Positions 50,117 to 59,028 of a stretch of DNA of 64,000 nucleotides are shown piece after piece (position 1 is the first letter of the stretch; each line of letters begins with the position of its first letter). A program made the position numbers and the translations under genes. Under the pieces are notes generated by a model that ran no database searches, was not told the origin of the DNA, and saw only the letters and a program-made list of their open reading frames with translations. The DNA comes from Streptomyces sp. CGMCC 4.7035 (GTDB lineage: Bacteria > Actinomycetota > Actinomycetes > Streptomycetales > Streptomycetaceae): positions 1,240,001 through 1,304,000 of the forward strand of contig NZ_CP134053.1 in the NCBI RefSeq assembly GCF_031583065.1, in the 5' to 3' direction.

Positions 50117-52225
50117 TCAGCCCCGGTTCAGCTCGAACCAGACCACCTTCCCCGTGCTCAGCCGGGTCGCGCCCCAGCGCCGGGCGAGCCGGTTGACCAG
50201 GTACAGTCCCCGGCCGCCCTCGTCCGTGTGCCGCGCCTGCCGCAGGCGCGGCAGCTGGGGCACGTCGTCGCCCACCTCACAGCGCAGCACGTCGGTGCGC
50301 AGCAGCCGCAGCGTGACCGGCCGTGAGGCATAGCGCACGGCGTTCGTCACGACCTCACTGACCAGCAGCTCCACCGAGTCCGTCAGCTCTTCCATACCCC
50401 AGCGGGCGAGCGCCCGCCGGGCCAGTCGCCGAGCCCGGCTCGGAGCCGCGTCCTCCGGCTCCAGGAACCAGTACGCGACATCGCTCGGCGCGATCCCGTC
50501 GAAGCGGGCGGCGAGCAGCGCGATGTCGTCGTCGCGGTCGCCGGGACCGAGCATGTCGAGCACCTCGTCGCACAGCGCCTCCAGCGGCGGCGGATGGTCG
50601 GCGCCGGTGAGCTGGGCCGTCGCGGCGAGCTTCTCCCGCAGCTGCTCTATGCCGGTCCACACGTCCCGCAGCCGGGACTCGACGAGACCGTCGGTGTAGA
50701 GCAGGAGCGTGGCCCCGGCGGGCGCGTCCAGTTCGACCGCCTCGAAGTCCACTCCGCCCACACCGATGGGAGCGCCCGCCGGCACCCGCAGCACCTCGGC
50801 CCGGCCGCCCAGGTGCAGCAGGACCGGCGGCGGATGGCCGGCGTTGGCGATGGTGATCCGGTGCGAGACCGGGTCGTACACCGCGTACAGGCAGGTCGCC
50901 ATGCGGTCGGTGCCGAGCCGCTGGGCCTGCTCGTCGAGGTGGTGCAGCACCTCCTGCGGCGGCAGGTCGAGCCCGGCGAGCGTCTGGGCCGTCGTACGCA
51001 ACTGCCCCATGATCGCCGCGGACGTCATGGAGTGCCCCATGACGTCACCCACGACCAGCGCCACCCGGCTGCCCGGCAGCGGAATGGCGTCGTACCAGTC
51101 GCCGCCGACGCGCGCGGTCTCGGCGGCCGGCAGATAGCGGGACGCCAGCCGCACACCCGTCGGGTTCGGCAGGGTCTCGGGCAGCATCGTCCGCTGCAAC
51201 TCGTCGGCGATGTACGCCTCACGGCCGTACAGCACCGCCTTGTCGATGCCGAGCGCGCTGTGCGTGGCGAGCTGGGCGGCGACCAGCAGGTCGTCCGCCT
51301 CGAACGCCATGCGCTCGGGGCGGCGCAGGAACAGCGCGGCGCCGATGACCCGGCGGCGGCCGCGCAGCGGCGCGAGGATCGCGCGCTGGCCCGTGGGCAC
51401 CGCGAGATCGTCGCCGAGCAGCTCGGGCAGCGCGGCGCGGGCGGCGGGCGCGTCCGCGAACACGGGACGCACCCCGCGCAGCACCTCGGCGAGCGCACCG
51501 CCGGGCCGCACCTCGCACAGCTCGTTGCTCAGCGCCGCGAAGCCCGAGTTCTCCGGCACCGGCACCGGCAGGATCCCGTCCTCCAGGTCCCGCTCCTGCG
51601 GTATCCGATCGGTGCGCCGCAGCCGCAGCACCAGGGGCCCGGTGGGCCGCTCATCGCCCACCGGCAGCGGATCGCGCAGATAGACGAGGATCGCGTCCGA
51701 GAAGGTCGGCACGGTGGCCCGGCACAGCCCCATGACGATCTCGTCGAGGTCTATGCCACGGGCGATCCGCCGGGTCGCGGCGCCCACGAACCGCAGCCGG
51801 TCCCCGTCGCGCCGCATGGGCATGGGTCCGTGCGGCAGCGTCTGGCCGGTGCGCCGGTCCTTGCCGCCGGGCAGGGCGGCGGGACGGTCCTGATCGGTGC
51901 CCTGCTGGGCCGGAATGCCCTCGGGAGCCGGGCGCGGCCGATGCGCGTCCGGCTCGTCGGCGGCCGGCTGGGAGTGCTCGGAGCCGCCGTTCGCGGGCAG
52001 CGGGGTGGGCGTGCCGCCCTGGCTGCCGGACGGTCCGTGCTGGGCGGAGGGCGCAGGCGCGGCGGGCGCGTCGCCCGGCCGGGTCTGAGAAGGTAACGCC
52101 GCGGCCGGCGGGGCGGACAGCGGGTCCGGGGTACGCAGGAGCGCCCCGCGGGGGTCCGCGGGGCCGACGCCCGCCTGGGGGCGCTCGTGGGAGGTCGGGT
52201 GCTCCGTCACGCCTGTCGAATCCAT
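50117..52225 (-). CDS. SpoIIE-type serine phosphatase with GAF and HATPase domains
   Basis: A 702-residue signalling protein. A Pro/Ser-rich N-terminus of about 140 residues is followed by a GAF domain (about 150-330) and a PP2C-type SpoIIE phosphatase domain (about 345-560; RVGGDWYDAIPL and VVGDVMGHSMTSA carry metal-binding aspartates). A C-terminal HATPase_c anti-sigma-type kinase domain (about 580-700; ELLVSEVVTNAVRYA) ends it. Such proteins dephosphorylate anti-sigma antagonists and act as switch kinases. The partner sigma system is not in the window. Confidence 0.94.
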   Translation of the reverse strand: MDSTGVTEHPTSHERPQAGVGPADPRGALLRTPDPLSAPPAAALPSQTRPGDAPAAPAPSAQHGPSGSQGGTPTPLPANGGSEHSQPAADEPDAHRPRPAPEGIPAQQGTDQDRPAALPGGKDRRTGQTLPHGPMPMRRDGDRLRFVGAATRRIARGIDLDEIVMGLCRATVPTFSDAILVYLRDPLPVGDERPTGPLVLRLRRTDRIPQERDLEDGILPVPVPENSGFAALSNELCEVRPGGALAEVLRGVRPVFADAPAARAALPELLGDDLAVPTGQRAILAPLRGRRRVIGAALFLRRPERMAFEADDLLVAAQLATHSALGIDKAVLYGREAYIADELQRTMLPETLPNPTGVRLASRYLPAAETARVGGDWYDAIPLPGSRVALVVGDVMGHSMTSAAIMGQLRTTAQTLAGLDLPPQEVLHHLDEQAQRLGTDRMATCLYAVYDPVSHRITIANAGHPPPVLLHLGGRAEVLRVPAGAPIGVGGVDFEAVELDAPAGATLLLYTDGLVESRLRDVWTGIEQLREKLAATAQLTGADHPPPLEALCDEVLDMLGPGDRDDDIALLAARFDGIAPSDVAYWFLEPEDAAPSRARRLARRALARWGMEELTDSVELLVSEVVTNAVRYASRPVTLRLLRTDVLRCEVGDDVPQLPRLRQARHTDEGGRGLYLVNRLARRWGATRLSTGKVVWFELNRG

Positions 52226-52499
52226 CCGTCCGGGGCTGCGCGCCGTGCGTGCAGTTCGTCCCGCAGAAAACTCGATACCCGGAATACGTGCCCCAGGAAC
52301 GGAATTCCCGCGTGGTCAGTCCATGATCCACCGGCCGGCCGTCCGGGTGCCGTCCCGGTGTGGCCCTCGTACCCCTCGCTCACGCCCTGCCGCCCCTCGG
52401 TGACGTTTGGTCAAGCTCAGCACACACTGCGGGAGTTGCTGCTTCATGCCCTTGCGGAGGACGATCCTACGGTTGTACCGCGGGGGCGCAACAAGGGTC

Positions 52500-53192
52500 T
52501 CATGAGGTCACGTACGCAGGCGTACGGTCCCAGTCCTCCGGCAGAGGCGGCACCGACCAGGACGGATCAGGGCGCCAGTGCTGCCAGCCGTCCGAGAACG
52601 GCGGGCCCCAGGCGCGGATCACCTCCACAGCCGAGCGCCCCGCCTCCCGTACCCGGTCGGCGAGCCGGTCGTCCATCAGGCCGTCCCGCTGGGCCTGCGC
52701 GAACTCGTCCTCGTCGCGCCAGCCCCAACTGCGGTCGGGGTAGACGCAGATGTCCAGGAAGTGGTCTTCGGAGTCGACCCCGCCGGCCCAGCGGGCCAGC
52801 GGCGCCTCCAGGTTGACGTACCAGTTCTTGAACCGCCAGCCCGATTCCCAGAACAACCACACCGACCAGGGCTCGCCCGGTCGCGCCAGCTTGAGCACGC
52901 CGGTGCCGAACCAGCGGTCGAGCTGCACGGTCCGCGGCTTGGTGTACCGGGACCGCAGCGGCTCGGCGTGCAGCGGAGTGCCGTCGACGAGCACGGGTTT
53001 GACGCACCGGGTGCCCGGCGCCATCCACACGGCGAGCAGGTCGGAGTCGTCGCGCACGACGGTCACGGGACGTGCGATGTGGAAGCGCTCCCCGGCGTTC
53101 TCCCGGTACCGCCAGAGGATCTGCTCCCCCGGTGCCCAGTGCGCCGTCGACCCGCCCGCTTCCACTCGTCTCACCGCTCCACCGTCTGCCAT
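52500..53192 (-). CDS. DUF402 domain protein
   Basis: A 230-residue protein with the DUF402 core, which in characterised relatives is a metal-dependent nucleoside diphosphatase fold: WYVNLEAPLARWAGG and DHFLDICVYPDRSWGWRDEDE contain the acidic cluster near residues 145-170. The reaction in this organism is inferred only. Start ATG 53192; the 274 bases between it and the phosphatase gene show no gene. Confidence 0.85.
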   Translation of the reverse strand: MADGGAVRRVEAGGSTAHWAPGEQILWRYRENAGERFHIARPVTVVRDDSDLLAVWMAPGTRCVKPVLVDGTPLHAEPLRSRYTKPRTVQLDRWFGTGVLKLARPGEPWSVWLFWESGWRFKNWYVNLEAPLARWAGGVDSEDHFLDICVYPDRSWGWRDEDEFAQAQRDGLMDDRLADRVREAGRSAVEVIRAWGPPFSDGWQHWRPDPSWSVPPLPEDWDRTPAYVTS

Positions 53193-53276
53193 GGACAGAT
53201 ATTAGGTGCCCCAGGCATACGACGCTGCGGCGGGCGTCACGGTTCGCGTCCCGTGCGGGTGTCGTGACGCGAGACG

Positions 53277-54662
53277 TTACGGATGCGTCATCCGCAGGAC
53301 ATCCAGCGCCTCGTCGAGCTGCTCCGAAGTGAGGTCGCCACGCTCCACGTACCCGGACTCCAGCACGACCTGACGGATCGTCTTGCGCTCGGCGAGCGCC
53401 TTCTTGGCGACCTTGGCGGCCTCCTCGTACCCGATGTACTTGTTGAGCGGGGTGACGACGGAGGGCGACGACTCGGCGTACTCACGGGCGCGTTCGCGGT
53501 GGGCGACGATGCCGTCGACGGTGCGGTCGGCCAGCAGCCGGGACACGTTGGCGAGCAGCCGAATGGACTCGAGAACGTTCTTGGCGATGACCGGCAGCAT
53601 GACATTGAGCTCGAAGTTGCCGGAGGCTCCGGCGGTGGCGATGGTCGCGTCGTTCCCGATGACCTGGGCGGCGACCATGAGGACGGCCTCGGGGATGACG
53701 GGATTGACCTTGCCGGGCATGATCGAGGAGCCGGGCTGGAGGTCGGGAAGGGAGATCTCGGCGAGCCCGGTCCGGGGACCGGAGGACATCCACCGCAGAT
53801 CATTGGAGATCTTGGTCAACCCGACGGCGATGGTCCTGAGCTGCCCGCTGGCCTCGACGATCCCGTCCCTGGCGCCCTGCGCCTCGAAGTGGTCGCGGGC
53901 CTCCGTCAGCGGCAGTCCGGTGACCCGGGCGACCTCGGCGATGACGGCGGCGGAGAAACCGGGCGGGGTGTTGATCCCGGTGCCGACCGCGGTACCGCCC
54001 AGCGGCAGCTCGGCGAGCCGCGGCAGCGAGGCGTGCAGCCGCTCGACGCCGTACCGCACCTGGGCGGCGTATCCGCCGAACTCCTGCCCCAGGGTCACCG
54101 GGGTCGCGTCCATCAGATGGGTCCGCCCGGACTTCACGACGTCCGCGAACTCCTCGGCCTTGCGCTCCAGGGAACCGGCGAGGTGCTCAAGGGCCGGGAT
54201 GAGATCGCGGGTGACGGCGGCGGTCGCGGCGATGTGAAGGGAGGACGGGAAGACGTCGTTGGACGACTGAGACGCGTTCACGTGGTCGTTGGGGTGCACG
54301 CCCCTGCCGAGCCGCTCGCCGGCGAGCGTGGCGATGACCTCGTTGGTGTTCATGTTGGACGACGTCCCGGATCCCGTCTGGAACACGTCGACCGGGAAGT
54401 GCTCGTCCCACTTGCCCTCGGCGACCTCACGGGCGGCCTCCTGGATCGCCTCGGCGACGTCCTTGTCCAGCACCCCGAGCTCGGCGTTCACCTTCGCCGC
54501 GGCCCCCTTGATCCGCGCCAGCGCCTCGATGTGGGCCCGCTCGATGCGCTGGCCCGAGATGGGGAAGTTCTCGACGGCACGCTGGGTCTGGGCGCGCCAC
54601 TTAGCGTCGGCGGGGACCCGTACCTCACCCATGGAGTCGTGCTCGATCCGGTATTCGCTCAT
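53277..54662 (-). CDS. fumC: Class II fumarate hydratase (FumC)
   Basis: A 461-residue iron-independent fumarase of the aspartase/fumarase superfamily. It converts fumarate to malate in the citric acid cycle. The signature [11 protein letters not shown] is near residue 315, and [17 protein letters not shown] and [12 protein letters not shown] regions are intact. Start ATG 54662 has no ribosome site, but TATAAC lies four bases upstream (54667-54672), suggesting a leaderless or near-leaderless mRNA. A second, unrelated fumarase lies at 59029-60699. Confidence 0.96.
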   Translation of the reverse strand: MSEYRIEHDSMGEVRVPADAKWRAQTQRAVENFPISGQRIERAHIEALARIKGAAAKVNAELGVLDKDVAEAIQEAAREVAEGKWDEHFPVDVFQTGSGTSSNMNTNEVIATLAGERLGRGVHPNDHVNASQSSNDVFPSSLHIAATAAVTRDLIPALEHLAGSLERKAEEFADVVKSGRTHLMDATPVTLGQEFGGYAAQVRYGVERLHASLPRLAELPLGGTAVGTGINTPPGFSAAVIAEVARVTGLPLTEARDHFEAQGARDGIVEASGQLRTIAVGLTKISNDLRWMSSGPRTGLAEISLPDLQPGSSIMPGKVNPVIPEAVLMVAAQVIGNDATIATAGASGNFELNVMLPVIAKNVLESIRLLANVSRLLADRTVDGIVAHRERAREYAESSPSVVTPLNKYIGYEEAAKVAKKALAERKTIRQVVLESGYVERGDLTSEQLDEALDVLRMTHP

Positions 54663-54733
54663 GCCGGTTATAGCGACGAGGACCGTGGGGATGTTCCGGG
54701 GTTTGGGCCGCTCGGGTACCTCGCCGGTGATTC

Positions 54734-54761
54734 TTGCCACGCGGAGCCCCGCCGGTACGGT
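54734..54761 (+). promoter_or_regulatory. Promoter of the leaderless kinase gene
   Basis: TTGCCA (54734-54739) and TACGGT (54756-54761) are separated by 16 bases; the GTG start at 54768 is six bases past the -10, where transcription should begin. Confidence 0.7.
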
Positions 54762-54767
54762 GACGCC

Positions 54768-56057
54768 GTGCACATATCGATGATCACCGGCCCAAAGACC
54801 ACTCAGCGTCGGTTGCTGCGGCGGGTGGGTGCTCTGGGACTGGCCGCGCTGTTCGCCCTGGTGTTGTTCATCGACGTCTACGACCGCACGGTGCCCTCGC
54901 CCTCCGACGCCGAGCCCTACGTCGGTGACTGGGTGCCGGTGTACTCCGGAGCGCTGTCGGCGGTGCTCGCCTCGTCGGTGGTGTTCAGCCGCCGAGTGCG
55001 CCCCGCGGATGCGACCGCCGTGGCGGCGGTCGTCAGTGTCGTGACCTCTGCCGCCTACCCCCACCTGAACCGGAACATGGTGACCGGCGAGCACAGTTGG
55101 GCCGAGACGCTGGGATTGCTGGTGCTGGTGGCGCTGGCCGTGCGCAGTTGTCCTCCCCGCCGGGCCGTGCCGGCCGTAGCCGCGACGGCTGTGGCACTCG
55201 CCGCCGTGCCCTGGTACCGCGACCCGGAATCCTCGATCGGCTGGGCGCTCCTCCTGGCGCTGGTGGGCGCCGTCGGCTGTGGCCTGCTGCTGCGTCTGGT
55301 CCAGGCACACCGGGCCCAGGGAGCGCAGTTGCTCCGGCAGGAGGAACGGCTGGCTCTCTCGCGTGACCTGCACGACACCGTCGCCCATCAGATGACCGGG
55401 ATCGTCGTCCAGGCACAGGCGGCCCGCCATGTGGCGCAGGCCGGTACCGCCGATCCCCAGGCGCTGGCCGAGGCGCTGGGCATCATCGAGAACGCGGGGA
55501 AGGAAGCGCTCACGTCGATGCGGCAGCTGGTGGGCGCGTTGCGTGACGAGGGGCCGGCACGTGACTCGGAATCGCTCGGTCAGGTCGTCGCCCGGATCGT
55601 CGAGGAGGTCCGGGCCACGGGGCTGCCGGTGCGCCTGGACACCGGGGGCCGATTGCCGGACAGCGTTCCGGTGGAGGTGGCCGGCGCCCTGGGCCGGGTC
55701 GTCCAGGAGGCGTTGACCAACGCGCAACGCTATGCCACTGGTGCCCGCTCGGTGGACGTGACGCTCCGCGTCGGCGGCCGGAACGCCGAGCTGCTCGTCG
55801 AGGACGACGGGCACGGCCCTGATCCCGGTCCACGGGAGAACCTCGGCGGCGGATACGGGATCACCGGCATGCGCGAGCGGATCGAACTGCTGGGCGGCCG
55901 TTTGGAGGCCGGCCCCCGGCCGGGCGGCGGGTGGTACGTGCGTGCCTCGGTGCCACTGCGAGGTGCCAAGGCGGCACACCGCACGCTGCCGGACCGGGCC
56001 CGGAAGGCCGCCGGACCGCCGAGCCCGCGGCCGGCGGACGAAAGCGGGGCGGCGTGA
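54768..56057 (+). CDS. Sensor histidine kinase (HisKA_3 type)
   Basis: A 429-residue membrane kinase with six transmembrane segments in the first 170 residues. The HisKA_3 domain has the phospho-acceptor His in [15 protein letters not shown] near residue 201, and the C-terminal ATP-binding domain carries [15 protein letters not shown] and [16 protein letters not shown]. It pairs with the overlapping response regulator. The GTG start is probably leaderless. The long upstream frame over fumC is a shadow. Confidence 0.93.
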   Translation: MHISMITGPKTTQRRLLRRVGALGLAALFALVLFIDVYDRTVPSPSDAEPYVGDWVPVYSGALSAVLASSVVFSRRVRPADATAVAAVVSVVTSAAYPHLNRNMVTGEHSWAETLGLLVLVALAVRSCPPRRAVPAVAATAVALAAVPWYRDPESSIGWALLLALVGAVGCGLLLRLVQAHRAQGAQLLRQEERLALSRDLHDTVAHQMTGIVVQAQAARHVAQAGTADPQALAEALGIIENAGKEALTSMRQLVGALRDEGPARDSESLGQVVARIVEEVRATGLPVRLDTGGRLPDSVPVEVAGALGRVVQEALTNAQRYATGARSVDVTLRVGGRNAELLVEDDGHGPDPGPRENLGGGYGITGMRERIELLGGRLEAGPRPGGGWYVRASVPLRGAKAAHRTLPDRARKAAGPPSPRPADESGAA

Positions 56058-56707
56058 CGATCCGCGTCCTGGTGGCCGACGACCAGTACCTGGTGCGGGC
56101 GGGCTTCCGCATGATCCTCTCGGCCGAGCCCGACATCGAGGTCGTCGCCGAGGCCGCCGACGGGCTGTCCACGCTCTCCCTGGTCCGTGAGACCCGCCCC
56201 GATGTCTGTCTGCTGGACATCCAGATGCCGCCCCCCGACGGACTGGAGATCACCCGCAGACTGGCGGCCGGCGGCTCGCCCGGTGCGCCGAAGGTGGTCG
56301 TGGTCACCACCTTCGACCTCGACGAATACGTCTATACGGCGTTGGAGAACGGTGCTTCCGGTTTCCTCCTCAAGGACGCCGGACCCGCCTTGCTCGTCGA
56401 GGCCGTGCGGGCTGCGGCGCGGGGCGACGCGCTGGTCTCCCCCCAGATCACTCTCCGCCTGCTGCGGCACTTCTCCCACGGCCAGCGGCGAGCTCAGGCA
56501 TCGCGGCCGGCCGAGCAGCTGACGGAGCGGGAGAGGGAGGTCGTCCGTGCCATCGCCCGCGGTCTGACCAATCCGGAGATCGCGGCGGAGCTGTTCATCG
56601 CTCCCAGCACGGTCAAGACCCATGTCACCTCGGTGCAGGCCAAGTTGGGTGCCCGCAACCGGGTGGAGGTGGCCGCGTGGGCGTTCCGGACGGGCCTGGT
56701 GTCGTGA
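56054..56707 (+). CDS. NarL/LuxR-type response regulator
   Basis: A 217-residue regulator. The receiver is canonical: VADDQYLVR acidic pocket, phospho-Asp in CLLDIQMPP near residue 55, and the conserved Lys in GFLLKDAG near 106. The C-terminal LuxR helix-turn-helix is [20 protein letters not shown] onward. The GTG start overlaps the kinase stop (GTGA). The ABC transporter operon directly downstream, with the palindrome at 56838, is the likely target. Confidence 0.94.
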   Translation: MTIRVLVADDQYLVRAGFRMILSAEPDIEVVAEAADGLSTLSLVRETRPDVCLLDIQMPPPDGLEITRRLAAGGSPGAPKVVVVTTFDLDEYVYTALENGASGFLLKDAGPALLVEAVRAAARGDALVSPQITLRLLRHFSHGQRRAQASRPAEQLTEREREVVRAIARGLTNPEIAAELFIAPSTVKTHVTSVQAKLGARNRVEVAAWAFRTGLVS

Positions 56708-56837
56708 ACCGGCGCGGGCGAAGCGGAGGCAGGAGGGGGGCCGTCCGGACGACCGGCGCCGCCCGCAGCCTCCCGCCCGTCATCCCACCGTCCCACGTGA
56801 ACGTACGTTGCTCCAGCGCGTGAAACGGTGGCCGATC

Positions 56838-56876
56838 TCCCCCGATCGGGGGATACGGACCGGATGTTCGGGGGAT
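56838..56876. promoter_or_regulatory. Operator-like palindrome with a spaced third half-site
   Basis: TCCCCCGATCGGGGGA (56838-56853) is a perfect 16-bp palindrome. Its right half (TCGGGGGAT, 56846-56854) recurs as a direct repeat at 56868-56876, exactly 22 bases later (two helical turns). It lies in the gap between the response regulator and ABC transporter genes, so it is a good candidate for the regulator's binding site. The rest of the 263-base gap shows nothing. Confidence 0.65.
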
Positions 56877-56970
56877 CCGCCGCACGCCGCAGTTACGGGA
56901 TTCTCGAGTCGGCCGCCGAGACCGGGCGGTCGCCGGAAGCAGTAACAGCACCGCAGGACAAGGAGCTCAA

Positions 56971-57912
56971 GTGACCACGGCCATAGGCAATCGGGGGTTC
57001 GCGGGGGAGGCCGCGATCGAGGCGTACGGCGTGGGAAAGCGGTACCGGCGCGGCTGGGCCCTCAAAGACTGCTCGTTCCGGCTGCCGGCTGGGCGGGTCT
57101 GTGGGCTCGTCGGCCCGAACGGCGCGGGCAAGAGCACGCTGATGGGGATGGCGGTGAACCTGCTCCAGCCGACGACGGGCGCCATCCGGGTGTTCGGCGC
57201 GACGCCGGGATCCGAGGAGGCGGGCCGGCGCACCGCTTTCCTCGGCCAGGACAAGCCGCTGTTCCGACGGTTCACCGTCGCCGAGATGCTGCGCCTGGGC
57301 CGGGAGCTGAACCCCGTCTGGGACCAGGGAACCGCCGAGGCGATCGTCCATTCCGGCGATGTGCCCTTCGACGCGCGGATCGGCACGCTCTCCGGCGGCC
57401 AGCGCACCCGAGTGGCCTTCGCCCTGGCCTTCGGCAGGCGTCCCGACCTGCTGATCCTCGACGAGCCGATGGCCGACCTCGACCCGCTGGTACGCCAGGA
57501 ACTCACGTCCCTCCTGCTGGCGGAGGCCGCCGAGCACGGCACCACCGTGCTGTTGTCCTCCCACCTGCTCGCCGACCTGGAGAGCACCTGCGACTACCTC
57601 GTCGTCGTCGCATCGGGCGGCGTTCGCCTGGCAGGCGAGGTCGACGAACTCCTCACGGCCCACACCCTGCTCACCGGGGCCGACAGAGGTGACGGTGTCC
57701 GCCAGGACCTCGCTCGGCACACGGTCGTCGAATCCCGCGTCAACGGTGGACAGGTCACCGTGCTGACCCGCCCCGACGGACCCGTCGCCGGCCCCTGGCG
57801 GGCCCAGGCACCCGCCCTCGAAGAGGTCCTCCTCGCCTACCTCCGCAACCCCGACACATCACCCCTGATCACCCCCAGCGCCCAGGTCCGGAAGGCGGCG
57901 GCAGCAGCATGA
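56971..57912 (+). CDS. ABC transporter ATP-binding protein
   Basis: A 313-residue ATPase. Walker A GPNGAGKSTL near residue 48, Q-loop near FLGQDKPLF, signature LSGGQRTRVAFALA near 138 and Walker B DLLILDEPMADLD near 158 are intact. A C-terminal extension of about 90 residues follows. Start GTG 56971 has AAGGAG six bases upstream. It is coupled to the permease gene by stop/start overlap. Its position next to a two-component system suggests resistance or sensing, but the substrate is unknown. Confidence 0.93.
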   Translation: MTTAIGNRGFAGEAAIEAYGVGKRYRRGWALKDCSFRLPAGRVCGLVGPNGAGKSTLMGMAVNLLQPTTGAIRVFGATPGSEEAGRRTAFLGQDKPLFRRFTVAEMLRLGRELNPVWDQGTAEAIVHSGDVPFDARIGTLSGGQRTRVAFALAFGRRPDLLILDEPMADLDPLVRQELTSLLLAEAAEHGTTVLLSSHLLADLESTCDYLVVVASGGVRLAGEVDELLTAHTLLTGADRGDGVRQDLARHTVVESRVNGGQVTVLTRPDGPVAGPWRAQAPALEEVLLAYLRNPDTSPLITPSAQVRKAAAAA

Positions 57913-58901
57913 GCACCATGACCACCGCCCCCGCCGGGGCCACCGGGACCTCCCGCCGCGGCCCGAGGCTCAGCGGCCTGACCTGGCTGGTGTGGCGCCA
58001 GCACCGAGCCGCGTTCTGGACCGGGCTGACCGTCACCGCCGCGGGCATCGCATGGTTCGCCTACCAGCGCGCGAACATGATGGACTACCTCGACTCGGTC
58101 GGCTGGCCCCACCCGAAGTCGCCCACCTGGTCGGCCGGCTTCGAGACATACGAATCCCAGCTGTCCGACTTCTCGTCCGTACTGGGCCTCCTGCCCGTCC
58201 TGGTGGGCGTCTTCCTGGGTGCCCCGCTCATCGCGAACGACCTGGAGCACGGCACCGGCAGGCTCGTCACGTCGCAGGCGGTGAGCCGCGGCCGCTGGCT
58301 CGCCATGAAGCTCGGGACGGCCGCGCTCGTGGTCACCGTGTGCACCACGGCGCTCTCCGTCGCGTTCGGCTGGTGGCTGGGACCGGTCCGCGACCAGAAC
58401 GGGGTCCTCTACTGGCTGGCGGGCAGCGTCACAGGCCCGCTGCCGGTGGCACTCGGCTTGTTCACGACGGCCGCGGGCGTGGCGATCGGCATGGTCCTGC
58501 GCCGCACGCTGCTGTCCATGGTGGTCACCTTCGGTTTCGCCGTCACGGTGGAACTCGTCTGGGCCACTTGCTGGCCGCAGCTCGGCAACGCGGTGACGGC
58601 CACCACGCGTCACGGCGTCGGCGACGGCACGTTCCCGCAGCTTCCCGAAACCGCCTACGACCTGAACCAGTCCTACCTCACCGGCTCGGGCGAACTCCTC
58701 AGCAGCAACAGCTGTGCCCTGGAGAACGAACAGGCGATCAACGCCTGCCTCAAGCAGAAGGACATCGTCGGCTGGTCGGTGGACTACCTGCCCGCATCGC
58801 AGCTGTCCCCCACGATGTGGACCGGAACCGCGATCCTGCTCACCCTCACCGCTGCCGCCACCGCGTTCGTCTTCTGGTGGGGCCGCAAGCGGCTGTACTG
58901 A
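57909..58901 (+). CDS. ABC transporter permease (ABC-2 type)
   Basis: A 330-residue membrane protein with six transmembrane segments (starting at AFWTGLTVTAAGIAWFAYQR near residue 35, ending with ILLTLTAAATAFVFWWG). A large extracytoplasmic loop contains two cysteines (SSNSCALENEQAINACLKQ). It begins on an ATG overlapping the ATPase stop (ATGA) and forms the membrane half of the transporter. Confidence 0.9.
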   Translation: MSTMTTAPAGATGTSRRGPRLSGLTWLVWRQHRAAFWTGLTVTAAGIAWFAYQRANMMDYLDSVGWPHPKSPTWSAGFETYESQLSDFSSVLGLLPVLVGVFLGAPLIANDLEHGTGRLVTSQAVSRGRWLAMKLGTAALVVTVCTTALSVAFGWWLGPVRDQNGVLYWLAGSVTGPLPVALGLFTTAAGVAIGMVLRRTLLSMVVTFGFAVTVELVWATCWPQLGNAVTATTRHGVGDGTFPQLPETAYDLNQSYLTGSGELLSSNSCALENEQAINACLKQKDIVGWSVDYLPASQLSPTMWTGTAILLTLTAAATAFVFWWGRKRLY

Positions 58902-58916
58902 CCGACCTGGGAGAAC

Positions 58917-58948
58917 CGAGAGCCCCCGGCAACGGCCAGGGGCTCTCG
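58917..58948. terminator. Terminator between the ABC transporter and fumarase genes
   Basis: CGAGAGCCCC (58917-58926) pairs perfectly with GGGGCTCTCG (58939-58948). A weaker near copy (GCCCC...GGGGC, 58984-59005) follows with much shared sequence. They lie between convergent genes ending at 58901 (+) and 59029 (-). Confidence 0.7.
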
Positions 58949-59028
58949 ACGAGCGTCACCACGCGGCCCCGTGTGGTGCCGGGGCCCCGGCAACTCGCCA
59001 GGGGCTCTCTGCGGGTGTCGCTGCCGGG

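Noticed and set aside
53283..54767. A long rightward frame opposite fumC leading into the histidine kinase
   Set aside because: It is a shadow of fumC; the kinase starts at GTG 54768, where a promoter with correct spacing lies.
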